A stretch of 64,000 bases of DNA from NCBI GenBank assembly GCA_902781095.1, contig CACZHW010000012.1:20222-84221 (forward strand), read 5' to 3'. The stretch comes from an uncultured Eubacteriales bacterium. Lineage in GTDB: Bacteria > Bacillota > Clostridia > Christensenellales > Aristaeellaceae. The first letter of the stretch is position 1. Every line of letters begins with the position of its first letter. The notes below the pieces were generated by a model. The model was not told the origin of the DNA and ran no database searches. It saw nothing but the letters and a program-made list of their open reading frames with translations. Shown one piece after another: positions 26,229-34,688 of this stretch. The position numbers and the translations under genes were made by a program.

Positions 26229-26521
26229 TTCTTCTCTCCTTCAAGATGGGCTTTTGCCCAGCTTTCGGCGCGGTCAGGATCGCTTACGCACCAGTAGAGG
26301 AAAAGGATCAGCGTTTCTTCCAGTGTCCAGCCAATGGCTGACATCACCGCTTCCGCTTTTACTTTCAGCACCTCGTCCAATTCGACGGAGATGGTTTCCG
26401 TCGCGCACTCAATGCTGCGCCTGACGTTTTCATGGACGGACATGAGTTCCGCATCCTCAGGGCATTTGAAGAAGTCCGGTTCTTTCCGCCCTGCCACATA
26501 GTTAAATATCTTCTGCTCCAT
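26225..26521 (-). CDS. RelB/DinJ-like ribbon-helix-helix protein
   Basis: A 98-residue protein whose C-terminal half (TISVELDEVLKVKAEAVM followed by AIGWTLEETLILFLYWCV) matches the RelB/DinJ antitoxin ribbon-helix-helix: a strand, helix, turn with G-W-T-L, and a hydrophobic helix. No RelE/YafQ toxin gene is next to it. It may be an orphan antitoxin or operon regulator. The ATG overlaps the preceding 97-residue gene by 20 bases, with AGGAGG at good spacing. Confidence 0.7.
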   Translation of the reverse strand: MEQKIFNYVAGRKEPDFFKCPEDAELMSVHENVRRSIECATETISVELDEVLKVKAEAVMSAIGWTLEETLILFLYWCVSDPDRAESWAKAHLEGEKK

Positions 26522-26795
26522 TCTGTTTTATCCTCCTGGCGGCCCTGCGCTTTTCCCGGTATTCTCTGCTGATCCGTTCCACTTCGGCGATCTCCGCCTC
26601 GTAATTGCCTGACAGGCAGGCGTAAGTCTCAATTGACGTCAGCGCGCAGACACGCTTGCCCCTCCGGGTAAAGAACGCGATATGACCGGGCGTTTCGACG
26701 AAAGCCCAAACCGCTGACGGCTTTCTGCGGAATGCGGTAACGGTGAAGTCTTTTTCCTCGATCAGGAAGTCGAGCTTCCCTGGCATGTGATCCAT
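26502..26795 (-). CDS. Small unrecognised island protein
   Basis: A 97-residue protein with a predicted beta-rich N-terminal part (DFLIEEKDFTVTAFRRK, WAFVETPGHIAFFTRRGKRV) and a very basic C-terminal helix (EYREKRRAARRIKQN) that could bind nucleic acid. GGAGG precedes the ATG. It overlaps the RHH gene by 20 bases and the HAD gene by 34 bases. It might be the partner of the RHH protein, but it does not look like RelE. Confidence 0.6.
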   Translation of the reverse strand: MDHMPGKLDFLIEEKDFTVTAFRRKPSAVWAFVETPGHIAFFTRRGKRVCALTSIETYACLSGNYEAEIAEVERISREYREKRRAARRIKQNGAEDI

Positions 26796-27253
26796 GGGTG
26801 TGCCTCCAGCCCGTTAAGTATTTCTATACACCGGTCAGCTTCCTTCTCAGTCAGACCGGTGTCAAATTCTGTTTGAACGAGATGGTCCATATGACCAGTC
26901 ATATCGTTGTCATCGTCCAGAATCACATACTGCCATTCGCCCGGATTACGGTTGAACCATGCTGTGATATCATTTCCTCGTTCACCGCCGACATAGGGGG
27001 TCTTATCATACGGTTCTATCCCATATTTCGTGAGCCATTCCAGCAGACGCTGGTACGATGTGGGAATTTGTCGCCAGGCAGAGGAAACCACAATATACGC
27101 ACCGGTATAAGCAACGATACGCTTTAACTGTTCCAGGGACGGCTCGTACAGAAGATCGTCCCTGTAGGTGCGTACACCCCGCTCATACATTCTGGTAGCC
27201 CATGAGCCATTGTTAAGGACACCGTCCACATCAAGAAAAATGACTTTGTTCAT
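26762..27253 (-). CDS. Small HAD phosphatase (HAD_SAK-like)
   Basis: A 163-residue HAD-superfamily protein: FLDVDGVLNNGS with the nucleophile Asp at the N terminus, IVVSSAWR as motif II and YVILDDDNDM as the acidic motif. It resembles the HAD domains of Swiss-army-knife RNA repair proteins. The ATG at 27253 is chosen because the HAD motif should begin at residues 5-10, with GGGGG upstream; longer in-frame extensions have no family support. It heads the minus-strand operon that ends with the PARG gene. Confidence 0.75.
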   Translation of the reverse strand: MNKVIFLDVDGVLNNGSWATRMYERGVRTYRDDLLYEPSLEQLKRIVAYTGAYIVVSSAWRQIPTSYQRLLEWLTKYGIEPYDKTPYVGGERGNDITAWFNRNPGEWQYVILDDDNDMTGHMDHLVQTEFDTGLTEKEADRCIEILNGLEAHPWITCQGSSTS

Positions 27254-27390
27254 TCTTGCCCCCATGGCCATAAGTCCGGCCAAATATATATTCTCATAGT
27301 ACGCAATGCCTTTCAACGTCCGTCCGGTCGCAAATATGAAATTTTTCCAAAGAGATCTAAGCCGGAGTTTGTTGTTATAAAAGAGTGAAT

Positions 27391-27418
27391 GAAAAAAGGC
27401 ACCCCAACATAGGGCGCC
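27391..27418 (-). terminator. Terminator after the HTH gene at 27.4 kb
   Basis: GGCGCCC/GGGTGCC stem (one G-U pair), seven-base loop, then TTTTTTC on the minus strand, six bases past the stop codon. Confidence 0.85.
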
Positions 27419-27423
27419 CGGTG

Positions 27424-27894
27424 TCAAGCAGACAATTTGAGCGGTTTCCCACCGTATGATGTAAGGCTTTCCTGGACATCGTCCACTGAGCACTTAAACA
27501 TCGTATGGGTAATACGAGCAAGTTCCCGGTTTCTTCGTGTTCCTGTCAGACTAATCCCTGCTGCCTTTAGCAGTTCTGTAGAAAGCCACGGAGGCAGATG
27601 CATGGCAATACACATAGCAACAATCTTTTCCGGGTTATATGAAGTTTCCTTTCCCAACCGCTTGTACCGGTCTACGGTGGAAGGTGAAATGTGAGCATTC
27701 TCAGCAAGTTGTTCAATGGTTATATGCGACAGTTTCATCACATAAGACAGCGCCTTTGGGAAAGCGCCCGGCATGTTGTCAAGGAGCATTTCTGCCTTTT
27801 CAAAACGTTGGGCATCGGTTAATTTCCGCAAAGGATCGATAAAGTCATAGTAATCCGCAGTAGAAATCCGAACAGTTTCAACATATTGATCCAT
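27424..27894 (-). CDS. Helix-turn-helix protein of an island regulatory pair
   Basis: A 156-residue protein. Residues 48-80 form an XRE-like HTH (SYVMKLSHITIEQLAENAHISPSTVDRYKRL). The C-terminal half is helical and includes MHLPPWLSTELLKAAG, a pattern often seen in phage-type HTH proteins paired with metallopeptidases. No ImmA-type peptidase is present. GGGAGG lies before the ATG. It overlaps the 140-residue gene by 17 bases. Confidence 0.7.
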   Translation of the reverse strand: MDQYVETVRISTADYYDFIDPLRKLTDAQRFEKAEMLLDNMPGAFPKALSYVMKLSHITIEQLAENAHISPSTVDRYKRLGKETSYNPEKIVAMCIAMHLPPWLSTELLKAAGISLTGTRRNRELARITHTMFKCSVDDVQESLTSYGGKPLKLSA

Positions 27895-28300
27895 TCGTTG
27901 TCCTCCCGCGAATCAGAATGCCTCTGGCACTTTGATCCGTAGGGGGAACAGGCATGGTCAGGTTCATTGGGTCATATGATCTTCCGGCAGTGCTTCTGCT
28001 GGCGTTCCGGATGCGATTCATCCAGAGGCGATGCAGTAATGACCCGACCACTTCATTTTTCATTCTTTGCAGTTCCCGGTTTCTTTGCCGCTGTGCCTCC
28101 AACACAGCAATCTCCTGCAGGATCTGCTGATACTCATTATCAGTGGGCGGAATATCATCCGCAAACCCAAGTAAGGCGGCCAGTCTTTTGCTAATTCGAT
28201 CACTTTCCCGTTTAAGGTATTCCTTTGATATTGCATCAATGATCTGGGAATCAATCGAGCAAGACATATCGCAGCACCCTATGAAGAGTGCGAAGTGCAT
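27878..28300 (-). CDS. Unrecognised basic helical protein upstream of the HTH gene
   Basis: A 140-residue protein with a charged central helix (about residues 20-90, many Arg, Lys and Glu) and a Pro/Thr-rich tail. The ATG at 28300 has a perfect AAAGGAGG upstream, so the hydrophobic, Cys-containing first 12 residues (MHFALFIGCCDM) are probably translated. No family recognised. Confidence 0.6.
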   Translation of the reverse strand: MHFALFIGCCDMSCSIDSQIIDAISKEYLKRESDRISKRLAALLGFADDIPPTDNEYQQILQEIAVLEAQRQRNRELQRMKNEVVGSLLHRLWMNRIRNASRSTAGRSYDPMNLTMPVPPTDQSARGILIRGRTTNGSIC

Positions 28301-28351
28301 GTGCTCTTTGCCTCCTTTATGATGATAGTATTTGATCTACAGTTTCCATTC

Positions 28352-29800
28352 TTAGGATAAAAAGTATGTATCAATTTCTCCAACCGTATGCAATATTTTG
28401 CTATCGCTTACACCTGCTTCTTTCGCGAGTAGAATAGATGCCCAGAAAGATTTATTTACATCTGAATTGAATGCGAGTTCGCAGATGCCGTTATAATAAG
28501 TGACATACGCCAGGAGATCGTTAATTGTTTTTTGCAAGTCTGACTTTAAAGAATTAGTATATACTGTCAATTCTGAATTCATCTCTTCAACTAAAGCTTC
28601 TTCCTTCTTTTCAGCATATCTAATACAAATACCATAAAGTGTTTCACCGATAATATTTCCAATAACTGCCCCTAGAATTGGGATTGGAATGATCATTTGC
28701 CCAAAGTAAGAAGACAAGGTACTAATGGCAATATCAAGACACATTATTTCTGAGTTTATCAAGAAGGTGTCTTCGGCAATAGCGCCTCTTTCATATGCAT
28801 TCAACTGAGAAACAACACCAATTGCCGCCGTAGTGTATGCAGATGCAAGATTCGCCGATGTATTAGTAAAATTGGTCAATAGATATACGCTAGTGCCACG
28901 TATGCCGCCCTTAATTATACCAAATCCGGTTTCTTTTGCGATCTCTATCCAGTCATTCTCATCAAACTCGTATAGGTGCTTTCCGGAACGGAGCTTTTTG
29001 AATACACATATGCAAAAGCAAAGACCGCCTTCAACTGCTGCAGATGTTCCTGCCACTTTGGCCCCTTCTTTTAGCGAAGGAGCAGTTTTTCGATACGCTT
29101 CCTGACGCTGTTCCTGATCCTTTTTATCAAGCAATTGTTTTTCATTATCAATAGCTGCATTAACTTCGTTCTGCTGTACTTGATTATAGTCAGCAACAGA
29201 CGGTGCTAAATCAGAGGAGACCGACAACCCTGTATCCTTTTCAAATTCATTTATTGCTTGCAGTTGAGACCATTCCGAATTACTCAAAGATGAGGGTTTG
29301 TTTTTTGAACGATAAATAATTTCTTGCATTTCTTCCCATTGATCCTTGGGGATATCATAGCTTCCACCGTTTGACACAAAATCCGGATAGGTTTCAGAAT
29401 GCTTCTTTACTGCTCGAAGTGTGTTTTTTATTCCGTTGCAGAACTTTGACTGTATTTGTTCGCCGTTCCTTAGATAGTCCTCTGGTGCGGTTCTTCCAAC
29501 GCCGTCAAATGAATACTCTTTTTCTAAACCCAGAATTGCATTTCTCGCATTAGAGATGTTAACCTGGTAATGCTCGGCTATTTCACCGTGCTTAGTCAAT
29601 TCGCTCCCGAGAATATGCTCTGGATCAGCAATAAAGCTTTTAAGTTCATTTAGTTCTGCTAAGGCATTCTCCAAATTCAAATCTTGTTTAAACAGTCTTG
29701 AACACAGGTCATATAACCGAAGCTGATTCTTATAGTCGATCCACGCTGCTGTAGCCTTGTCGACAGTACTTCTTGAGGCTCTGCTTACAGATTCGGCCAT
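28352..29800 (-). CDS. Unrecognised membrane-associated protein, second gene of a two-gene module
   Basis: A 482-residue protein. Residues 1-240 are helical and charged. A small-residue hydrophobic stretch (VAGTSAAVEGGLCFCICVF) lies near 255, and a longer one (from LDIAISTLSSYF to ETLYGICI) near 360-395 contains a glycine zipper (PILGAVIGNIIG). The end is helical again. The layout of long coiled helices around glycine-zipper hairpins recalls helical pore formers and membrane-acting phage-defence effectors, but no family was recognised. TAATG overlap with the upstream gene indicates strict coupling. AT-rich codon use sets it apart from the host genes. Confidence 0.75.
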   Translation of the reverse strand: MAESVSRASRSTVDKATAAWIDYKNQLRLYDLCSRLFKQDLNLENALAELNELKSFIADPEHILGSELTKHGEIAEHYQVNISNARNAILGLEKEYSFDGVGRTAPEDYLRNGEQIQSKFCNGIKNTLRAVKKHSETYPDFVSNGGSYDIPKDQWEEMQEIIYRSKNKPSSLSNSEWSQLQAINEFEKDTGLSVSSDLAPSVADYNQVQQNEVNAAIDNEKQLLDKKDQEQRQEAYRKTAPSLKEGAKVAGTSAAVEGGLCFCICVFKKLRSGKHLYEFDENDWIEIAKETGFGIIKGGIRGTSVYLLTNFTNTSANLASAYTTAAIGVVSQLNAYERGAIAEDTFLINSEIMCLDIAISTLSSYFGQMIIPIPILGAVIGNIIGETLYGICIRYAEKKEEALVEEMNSELTVYTNSLKSDLQKTINDLLAYVTYYNGICELAFNSDVNKSFWASILLAKEAGVSDSKILHTVGEIDTYFLS

Positions 29801-30498
29801 TATTGCTCCTCCTCAGAATAAGTTATTGCTTTGCTAATAGCCTCTGATAACGTAAGTGTCTTGTTTACTATACTCCCAAGGAATTTTCTAATTTGGATGT
29901 CTAAAGACCTATAATCGCAGTTTCTATACAAACCGAGACGATCAACTTCAGAGTTTAAACCATTATATAATGTTTCAATCATGCTGGTTTTTGCATCGAT
30001 CTGTGCTATATATTTTGATAATTCAGTCTCTTTCTTCCTTATCTCTTGAGTTACTTTAAATGCTTCATTGGCGATTTTTGTATTCGTAGCCTTAATCTTC
30101 AAAACTGATAATGCAGTATGAAAGGCAACGATTGCCCAACCAAACCAATGGTCAAAACGTTCTCCAGAACCTATATATACCCAACCTCGACCTGCTCCTT
30201 TTAGAAGATCACCAGTGGCATCTAAGTATCCTTCAAATGCCTGATCTTTATATTCTTCAGTTTTTTTATATGTCGAAATATTGCTTGTAACGGTAAAGAT
30301 GTCAGTTCGCATTTCCTTTGGTGAATTGCAAATTGAATTAATTAGATCACAAATATGATTAATTAGATCTATTGACGCTTCCTGGCAATTGCGAAGCTTA
30401 TCTGAAGAAGATTTCAACTGAGGCAATAAATTGTTGAATGACGATAATGCTTTTTCATAGTTCGCAAGCGCTTCTTTCTTAAGGTCATTGTTAAGCAT
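29800..30498 (-). CDS. Unrecognised coiled-coil protein, first gene of a two-gene module
   Basis: A 232-residue, mostly helical protein with heptad-like N- and C-terminal parts (about 1-75 and 140-185) and a central hydrophobic segment GWAIVAFHTALSVLKI, preceded by the GAGRGWVYIGSGERFDHW motif. It may contact membranes. Its stop overlaps the start of the 482-residue gene by one base. GGAGGG precedes the ATG. I do not recognise the family. Confidence 0.75.
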   Translation of the reverse strand: MLNNDLKKEALANYEKALSSFNNLLPQLKSSSDKLRNCQEASIDLINHICDLINSICNSPKEMRTDIFTVTSNISTYKKTEEYKDQAFEGYLDATGDLLKGAGRGWVYIGSGERFDHWFGWAIVAFHTALSVLKIKATNTKIANEAFKVTQEIRKKETELSKYIAQIDAKTSMIETLYNGLNSEVDRLGLYRNCDYRSLDIQIRKFLGSIVNKTLTLSEAISKAITYSEEEQ

Positions 30499-30530
30499 TG
30501 TAGCATCCCTCCAAAGGATCCATCATAGAC

Positions 30531-30570
30531 ATTATATGCCCTACTGGGGAGCGTATATCCAGTAGGGCAT
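30531..30570 (-). promoter_or_regulatory. -10 box plus perfect 12-bp inverted repeat ahead of the two-gene module
   Basis: ATGCCCTACTGG (30536-30547) and CCAGTAGGGCAT (30559-30570) form a perfect palindrome with an 11-base gap. On the minus strand it is followed at once by TATAAT (complement of 30531-30536). It lies after the DUF2130 stop codon, so it may be a terminator hairpin, an operator, or both. There is no T run on the minus strand, which favours an operator. Confidence 0.55.
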
Positions 30571-30589
30571 TATTAAAATGCATTTTATG

Positions 30590-32005
30590 TCAAGAAATTT
30601 GGATTCCCGCTTCTTCGAATTTGTCTCGCATGGTGGGATTGCCTTTTGTAAGCTTTTTTATAGATAAGTCCTGAGCTTTATCATTTGCCAAGCGCAATTG
30701 GTTTTCAGATTTCGTAAGGGAGTCCTTTATTTTTTCTAAATGCTTGATTGTTTCATCGATCTCATCAATAGCTTTAGAGAAATGCTGACTTGCCAATTGA
30801 TAATTCCTTCCAAACTTATCTTTGAAATCAATCATTGCCTGCTCGAATTGACGGACATCCAGGTTTTGTTGTTGTGCAATAGCAAGTTCGCGTCTTGTCT
30901 GTATATTTGATAGAGCTGCATTGCGTAATAATGAAATTAGAGGAATAAAGAACTGCGGACGAACAACATACATTTTTTCATACTGGTGCGCCATAACAAT
31001 ACCTGTATTGTAGTACTCGTTGTCCGGTTCCAGCATCGTGACTAAAACTGCATATTCACAGTTCTTCTTTTTACGATCCTTATCCAATTTATCAAGAAAA
31101 TCTTCGTTCTTGTGCTTTTTTTCTGTAGCATCAGCCTCATTCTTCATTTCAAACATTATTGAAAGAAGGGGGATACCATCTTCCGATTCTTCACGATAGA
31201 TGAAATCGCCTTTGGTACCCTCAATGACTTCGTTGTCTTTCTCAAAGTATGCATGAGGGAAAGCCATCATTCGTACCTGGTTGAAGGAGATCAGACAATG
31301 CTGCTCAAGGCTTTCCCCAATCATTTTGGTTGATTGTTTTAATTTAAAATCACGGTATTGCTCGACTTCGGCTTCCAAGCGTGCAACCTCAGTTTTATGT
31401 GCCTCACGCAGCCCTTGTTCTCTGATTTCAGCAGCTTGCTGTTCTTGAATAATCTTCCCACGCAATTCAGTAATCTCAGTATCTTTTTCATGAACAGCGT
31501 TTGAAATAGCAAGCTGTTTATCGGTCTCTGCTGCTTTTGCCTGTTCCTTAAGCAGCAAAATCTCTTGATCCTTAGAGGCTAAATCATGTTGCCGTAGCGT
31601 TTCTGCTTGAGCAAGAGCTGCCTCTTTCTGTGCTGAAAAGGCGCTTTGTTGTTGTTCCAATCGCTGCTTTTCCTGATCAATTTGGCCTTGCAAACGTATT
31701 ATTTCTGCATTCTTCTCCTGAATTGCAGACTCAACTGCGTGCTGTCTGGCCTCTTCAGCATTCTTTGCCTGCTCCTTTAGTCTAAGGATTTCCTGATCCT
31801 TTTCCGCTAAATCCTGTTGATGCTGAGCTTTAGCTTCTGTTAATGCTTCACGTTGAAGTGCTTCGAGCTCACGATGTAGTGCTTCTGTACGATCACGAAC
31901 CTCTTTATCAAACTCTACGGTGCGAACTTGAGCAGAAATCGCGGCATAACCTGCTTCATCCACTTGGAACACTTCACCACAATGGGGACATTTAATCTCG
32001 TTCAT
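30590..32005 (-). CDS. DUF2130 coiled-coil protein with PD-(D/E)XK-like nuclease domain
   Basis: A 471-residue protein. Residues 1-15 hold a CPHCGEVF zinc-ribbon half, residues 30-215 a very long Glu/Gln-rich coiled coil, and residues 225-385 the DUF2130 domain with [34 protein letters not shown] and [15 protein letters not shown]. The D...ExK arrangement fits a restriction-endonuclease-like fold. DUF2130 proteins have no established role; several occur beside defence genes. It follows the TOPRIM gene by 14 bases with AAGGAG upstream, so it belongs to the ATPase-TOPRIM operon. Confidence 0.88.
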   Translation of the reverse strand: MNEIKCPHCGEVFQVDEAGYAAISAQVRTVEFDKEVRDRTEALHRELEALQREALTEAKAQHQQDLAEKDQEILRLKEQAKNAEEARQHAVESAIQEKNAEIIRLQGQIDQEKQRLEQQQSAFSAQKEAALAQAETLRQHDLASKDQEILLLKEQAKAAETDKQLAISNAVHEKDTEITELRGKIIQEQQAAEIREQGLREAHKTEVARLEAEVEQYRDFKLKQSTKMIGESLEQHCLISFNQVRMMAFPHAYFEKDNEVIEGTKGDFIYREESEDGIPLLSIMFEMKNEADATEKKHKNEDFLDKLDKDRKKKNCEYAVLVTMLEPDNEYYNTGIVMAHQYEKMYVVRPQFFIPLISLLRNAALSNIQTRRELAIAQQQNLDVRQFEQAMIDFKDKFGRNYQLASQHFSKAIDEIDETIKHLEKIKDSLTKSENQLRLANDKAQDLSIKKLTKGNPTMRDKFEEAGIQIS

Positions 32006-32019
32006 GCCGTTCTCCTTCT

Positions 32020-32793
32020 TTAGCCGTTGATCATTGTCAGCAACTTCTCAAATAGCAAGTTGATGTTTGAAAATCTTCGGAGAGAATTATAACCTTGACG
32101 GATATATGCCCATGATTCCTCATATGTTCTCCCATGAGCAACATCCTGATCGTTTATAAAGAACTTCGCAGCTAACATGGCATCACCATCAAATTGGGAA
32201 TAGAATTGAGCCGCTTTATCGCACTTTTCGCGTCCTGTAGGTATATTTGTTTCCCGGTGGAGAAAGGTGTCTAAGTTGCATGACATGTAATAAACAGAAT
32301 AAGGAACGGTTTTCGTTTTTACTTTGATCTCTTTTCGAGAACAAAGGTAATCGATATTTGCGCGTTTTCTTAAATTCCGATTCCTAATACCCTGTACATT
32401 GTTCGCTTCTATTCTGTCTGCATAATACATCACAGGATGCTCTTCACTTAGGGGCTCCGATGGAAATACAACATTTTCATCTGGTATATAAGCGCCGTCA
32501 AGATCAACTATCTGTATGATCTCGGTCACGTCCTTTGGGTAAATGTTTTCCTTATCCAAAAGAGGCCCGACAACAAGTTTATGCATCAGCATCTCAATTT
32601 TCTCCGGAGTGACTCCGTTTCGAGATGTTATATCTCCACCTACAACCCCATCTTCTTCCATCTGGCAAAAGAAGACCTCAGCATTTTCGTCTATTTTTTC
32701 ATAGAGTTCACTCATAATAGTCCACAAAGCGTTTCTCTCTGATAAACCTTCGACTAAAAACAGAACGATTTGCTTCTTAGGCCTCTTTCCCAT
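32020..32793 (-). CDS. TOPRIM-like nuclease partner of an AAA ATPase
   Basis: A 257-residue protein. The N-terminal [15 protein letters not shown] carries the TOPRIM Glu, and [15 protein letters not shown] at about residue 100 the DxD pair. The rest is mixed alpha/beta ([16 protein letters not shown]). TOPRIM proteins next to ABC/AAA ATPases are nuclease effectors in OLD-like, Gabija and PARIS (AriB) systems. The start is set at ATG 32793 because GGGGG lies just upstream and the longer frame has no site. It overlaps the ATPase gene by 17 bases. Confidence 0.7.
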   Translation of the reverse strand: MGKRPKKQIVLFLVEGLSERNALWTIMSELYEKIDENAEVFFCQMEEDGVVGGDITSRNGVTPEKIEMLMHKLVVGPLLDKENIYPKDVTEIIQIVDLDGAYIPDENVVFPSEPLSEEHPVMYYADRIEANNVQGIRNRNLRKRANIDYLCSRKEIKVKTKTVPYSVYYMSCNLDTFLHRETNIPTGREKCDKAAQFYSQFDGDAMLAAKFFINDQDVAHGRTYEESWAYIRQGYNSLRRFSNINLLFEKLLTMING

Positions 32794-34240
32794 TTCCAAC
32801 CCCCGCTTTCCGAAGAGCATCTACAATCTTGTACCGTTTGGTACGATTATATATTTCTTCGTCTTGTTCATGCATCAGGATTTCACGGAAATACACATTT
32901 CGGAGATTATTTGTTTTCCCGATGCTCTTCAAGTGGATATACCGGTTATCAGGGTTGGTTGTAGTGAAATAAAGGTACTTTTTATCTATTACTTCCAGGG
33001 GACGAAGATTATGAGATGTAAAGATAAATTGCCCTTTTCCAGATTCTTCTATAGTCTGTAATATCTCTCCAAGAAGGTATTCAAAAATACCAGCGTCAAA
33101 TTCATCAATGGCAACGGTGCAGGATTGATCATTATAAACAGCAATGATCAAAGCAAGAATTGAAATTATTTTTCTGATGCCATCAGATTCGGAACGAAGA
33201 GGAAGTTCCACTCCATCGCGAGATGCGACCATCTCGACGATTCGACCCTCTTTGCCATCTTTCATTAATGTAGGAGAAAGAGATTTTAACCCTATAGAGA
33301 GTTCGGGAACAAGTTGAGTTAGAACAGAATTGATGTTTTCGAATTGCTCATTGATTTCATTAAAGAGTTCTGTAGGAATAGTTGTTGGTCCTTTTGCATT
33401 TAACGGAAGCGTTCCATTTCTTGTATACAAAGGCATGCCAACATTTAAACGGATAAGACCGGAGGATTTTGTATTTACAACAAAGAAATAAAACACACTA
33501 AAATAATGCAATTCAAGAATCAATTGATAGTACTCAGAATATAATCCTGTACTACTTATCAGTTTAACTGTATCCTTCATAAAGACAAATGAACGCGAAC
33601 GTTCATAGGCTAGTTGCTTGTTCACCTCAAGTTGTACAGGCAGTTTCTTATCAGTGCCAATGATTTGCTCCATTTTTTGTTTGGAACTAAAAGGCATGTC
33701 AGCACGAGAAGTATCAATAAACGGCTTCATCGTTTTCTTTTCGCCATCAATATCGCCCGCAACCCTTAGAATCTCATTGAATACATGAATTGCCATTCCG
33801 TTGGAAATCGGTTCGTCATCATCATCGTCATCGTCGGTTGACTCGTATTTTACTGTCTCATTCTGCTTTACTTGTTCTGCTGAAATGCAGAACGAATACT
33901 CGACCTTTCTAATCCGACCATCTGGGTATTGAAGATCGAACGTGAATGTCAAGCGGGAATAGTCTGCATTTCTTGCAATACATTCTGCATAAACGCTAGG
34001 CAATTTGCCTCCAGACATGAGAATTCGAAGAATGGCAAGTGCTTCAATAATTGCGGTTTTGCCAGAACCATTTTGCCCATATATTCCCATAATGTCTGAC
34101 TTAGTACCATAAGGAACAAATTCTTTTCCGCAATTAAAAACTAGTTCGCCATGGCGAACACTTTTGAAGTTTTCTAGAATCATCTTTTGAATACGGACAG
34201 TCGGAAGATTATCCGCATGATCTTTAGTCATGAATGGCAT
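32777..34240 (-). CDS. AAA_15/21-type ATPase of a two- or three-gene defence operon
   Basis: A 487-residue ATPase of the SMC/OLD type. VRIQKMILENFKSVRHGEL opens the domain, IYGQNGSGKTAIIEAL is Walker A, SESDGIRKIISIL resembles the ABC signature helix, VAIDEFDAGIF is Walker B and FTSHNLRPLE the switch His. A run of Asp (EYESTDDDDDDDEP region) sits in the inserted middle section. It lacks its own TOPRIM domain; that is supplied by the next gene. The start is ATG 34240 with GAGGAGG at good spacing. First gene of the operon ATPase-TOPRIM-DUF2130. Confidence 0.88.
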   Translation of the reverse strand: MPFMTKDHADNLPTVRIQKMILENFKSVRHGELVFNCGKEFVPYGTKSDIMGIYGQNGSGKTAIIEALAILRILMSGGKLPSVYAECIARNADYSRLTFTFDLQYPDGRIRKVEYSFCISAEQVKQNETVKYESTDDDDDDDEPISNGMAIHVFNEILRVAGDIDGEKKTMKPFIDTSRADMPFSSKQKMEQIIGTDKKLPVQLEVNKQLAYERSRSFVFMKDTVKLISSTGLYSEYYQLILELHYFSVFYFFVVNTKSSGLIRLNVGMPLYTRNGTLPLNAKGPTTIPTELFNEINEQFENINSVLTQLVPELSIGLKSLSPTLMKDGKEGRIVEMVASRDGVELPLRSESDGIRKIISILALIIAVYNDQSCTVAIDEFDAGIFEYLLGEILQTIEESGKGQFIFTSHNLRPLEVIDKKYLYFTTTNPDNRYIHLKSIGKTNNLRNVYFREILMHEQDEEIYNRTKRYKIVDALRKAGVGNGKEA

Positions 34241-34261
34241 CGTTGATTCCTCCTCACCAGA

Positions 34262-34310
34262 TTTAGCCAACGAATATATAGTAACACTCATTTATCAATT
34301 TGTAAATATG
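34262..34310 (-). promoter_or_regulatory. AT-rich promoter region of the ATPase operon
   Basis: On the minus strand TTACAA and TTGATA lie upstream of overlapping TATA-like boxes (ACTATATATT). Several hexamer pairs are possible and I cannot choose one. Confidence 0.4.
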
Positions 34311-34464
34311 AACTTTGAGAAATTGAATAAAAAATTCAAAATCTGCAAGTTCGTGTTAATTCGACCTATTTCGCGTTTCAATTTGTGGAATAAACAGGGG
34401 AGAATAAATATGTATGGTCTTTTAAGAGGTAACCGGTGCGACCAAACGGTCTTAAATCCATGAT

Positions 34465-34603
34465 GTTACCAGGATCTTTCTTTTACGTTACCCTCGGCCT
34501 CAACCTTGTTACCATTCGTCTTTGACCTGTTACCATGTCTGGAATCATGTTACCGCCCAAAATGAAAATGTTACCAGCCGCCGAAAAAGTAACAACTGGT
34601 AAC
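34465..34603. repeat. 21-bp-period direct repeat array (core TGTTACCA), iteron-like
   Basis: GTTACC occurs in direct orientation starting at 34465, 34487, 34508, 34529, 34549 and 34570, with steps of 22, 21, 21, 20 and 21 bases. An inverted copy (GGTAAC) lies at 34598-34603 and another at 34429-34434. Only TGTTACC(A) is conserved; the other 13 bases of each unit vary. The stretch 34311-34862 has no convincing gene. It resembles the array at 13.1-13.4 kb in layout but not in sequence and lies at the opposite side of the island. Confidence 0.88.
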
Positions 34604-34634
34604 ATCGTATCAAAATTCACGTTCCTTGCCAAAG

Positions 34635-34688
34635 AGTCCTTACTCGAACGCTTGCCTGAAAAGCAAGGCTTCGGGCGAGGACTTTTTT
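34635..34688 (+). terminator. Long hairpin with T tract upstream of the vat-like gene (terminator or attenuator)
   Basis: AGTCC at 34635-34639 pairs with GGACT at 34679-34683, with an inner CTTGC/GCAAG stem and a CTCGAA/TTCGGGCGAG region between, followed by TTTTTT. No plus-strand gene ends just before it, so it may be a leader attenuator for the resistance gene 175 bases downstream. Confidence 0.65.

Noticed and set aside
27424..28300. HTH gene plus upstream 140-residue gene as a toxin-antitoxin pair
   Set aside because: The upstream protein has no toxin-like motif and the HTH protein lacks a typical antitoxin tail; they were kept as a regulator and an unknown protein.
32020..34240. Firm assignment to the PARIS system
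   Set aside because: The ATPase-TOPRIM order fits, but the DUF4435 signature of AriB could not be confirmed by eye and the linked DUF2130 gene is not part of PARIS.
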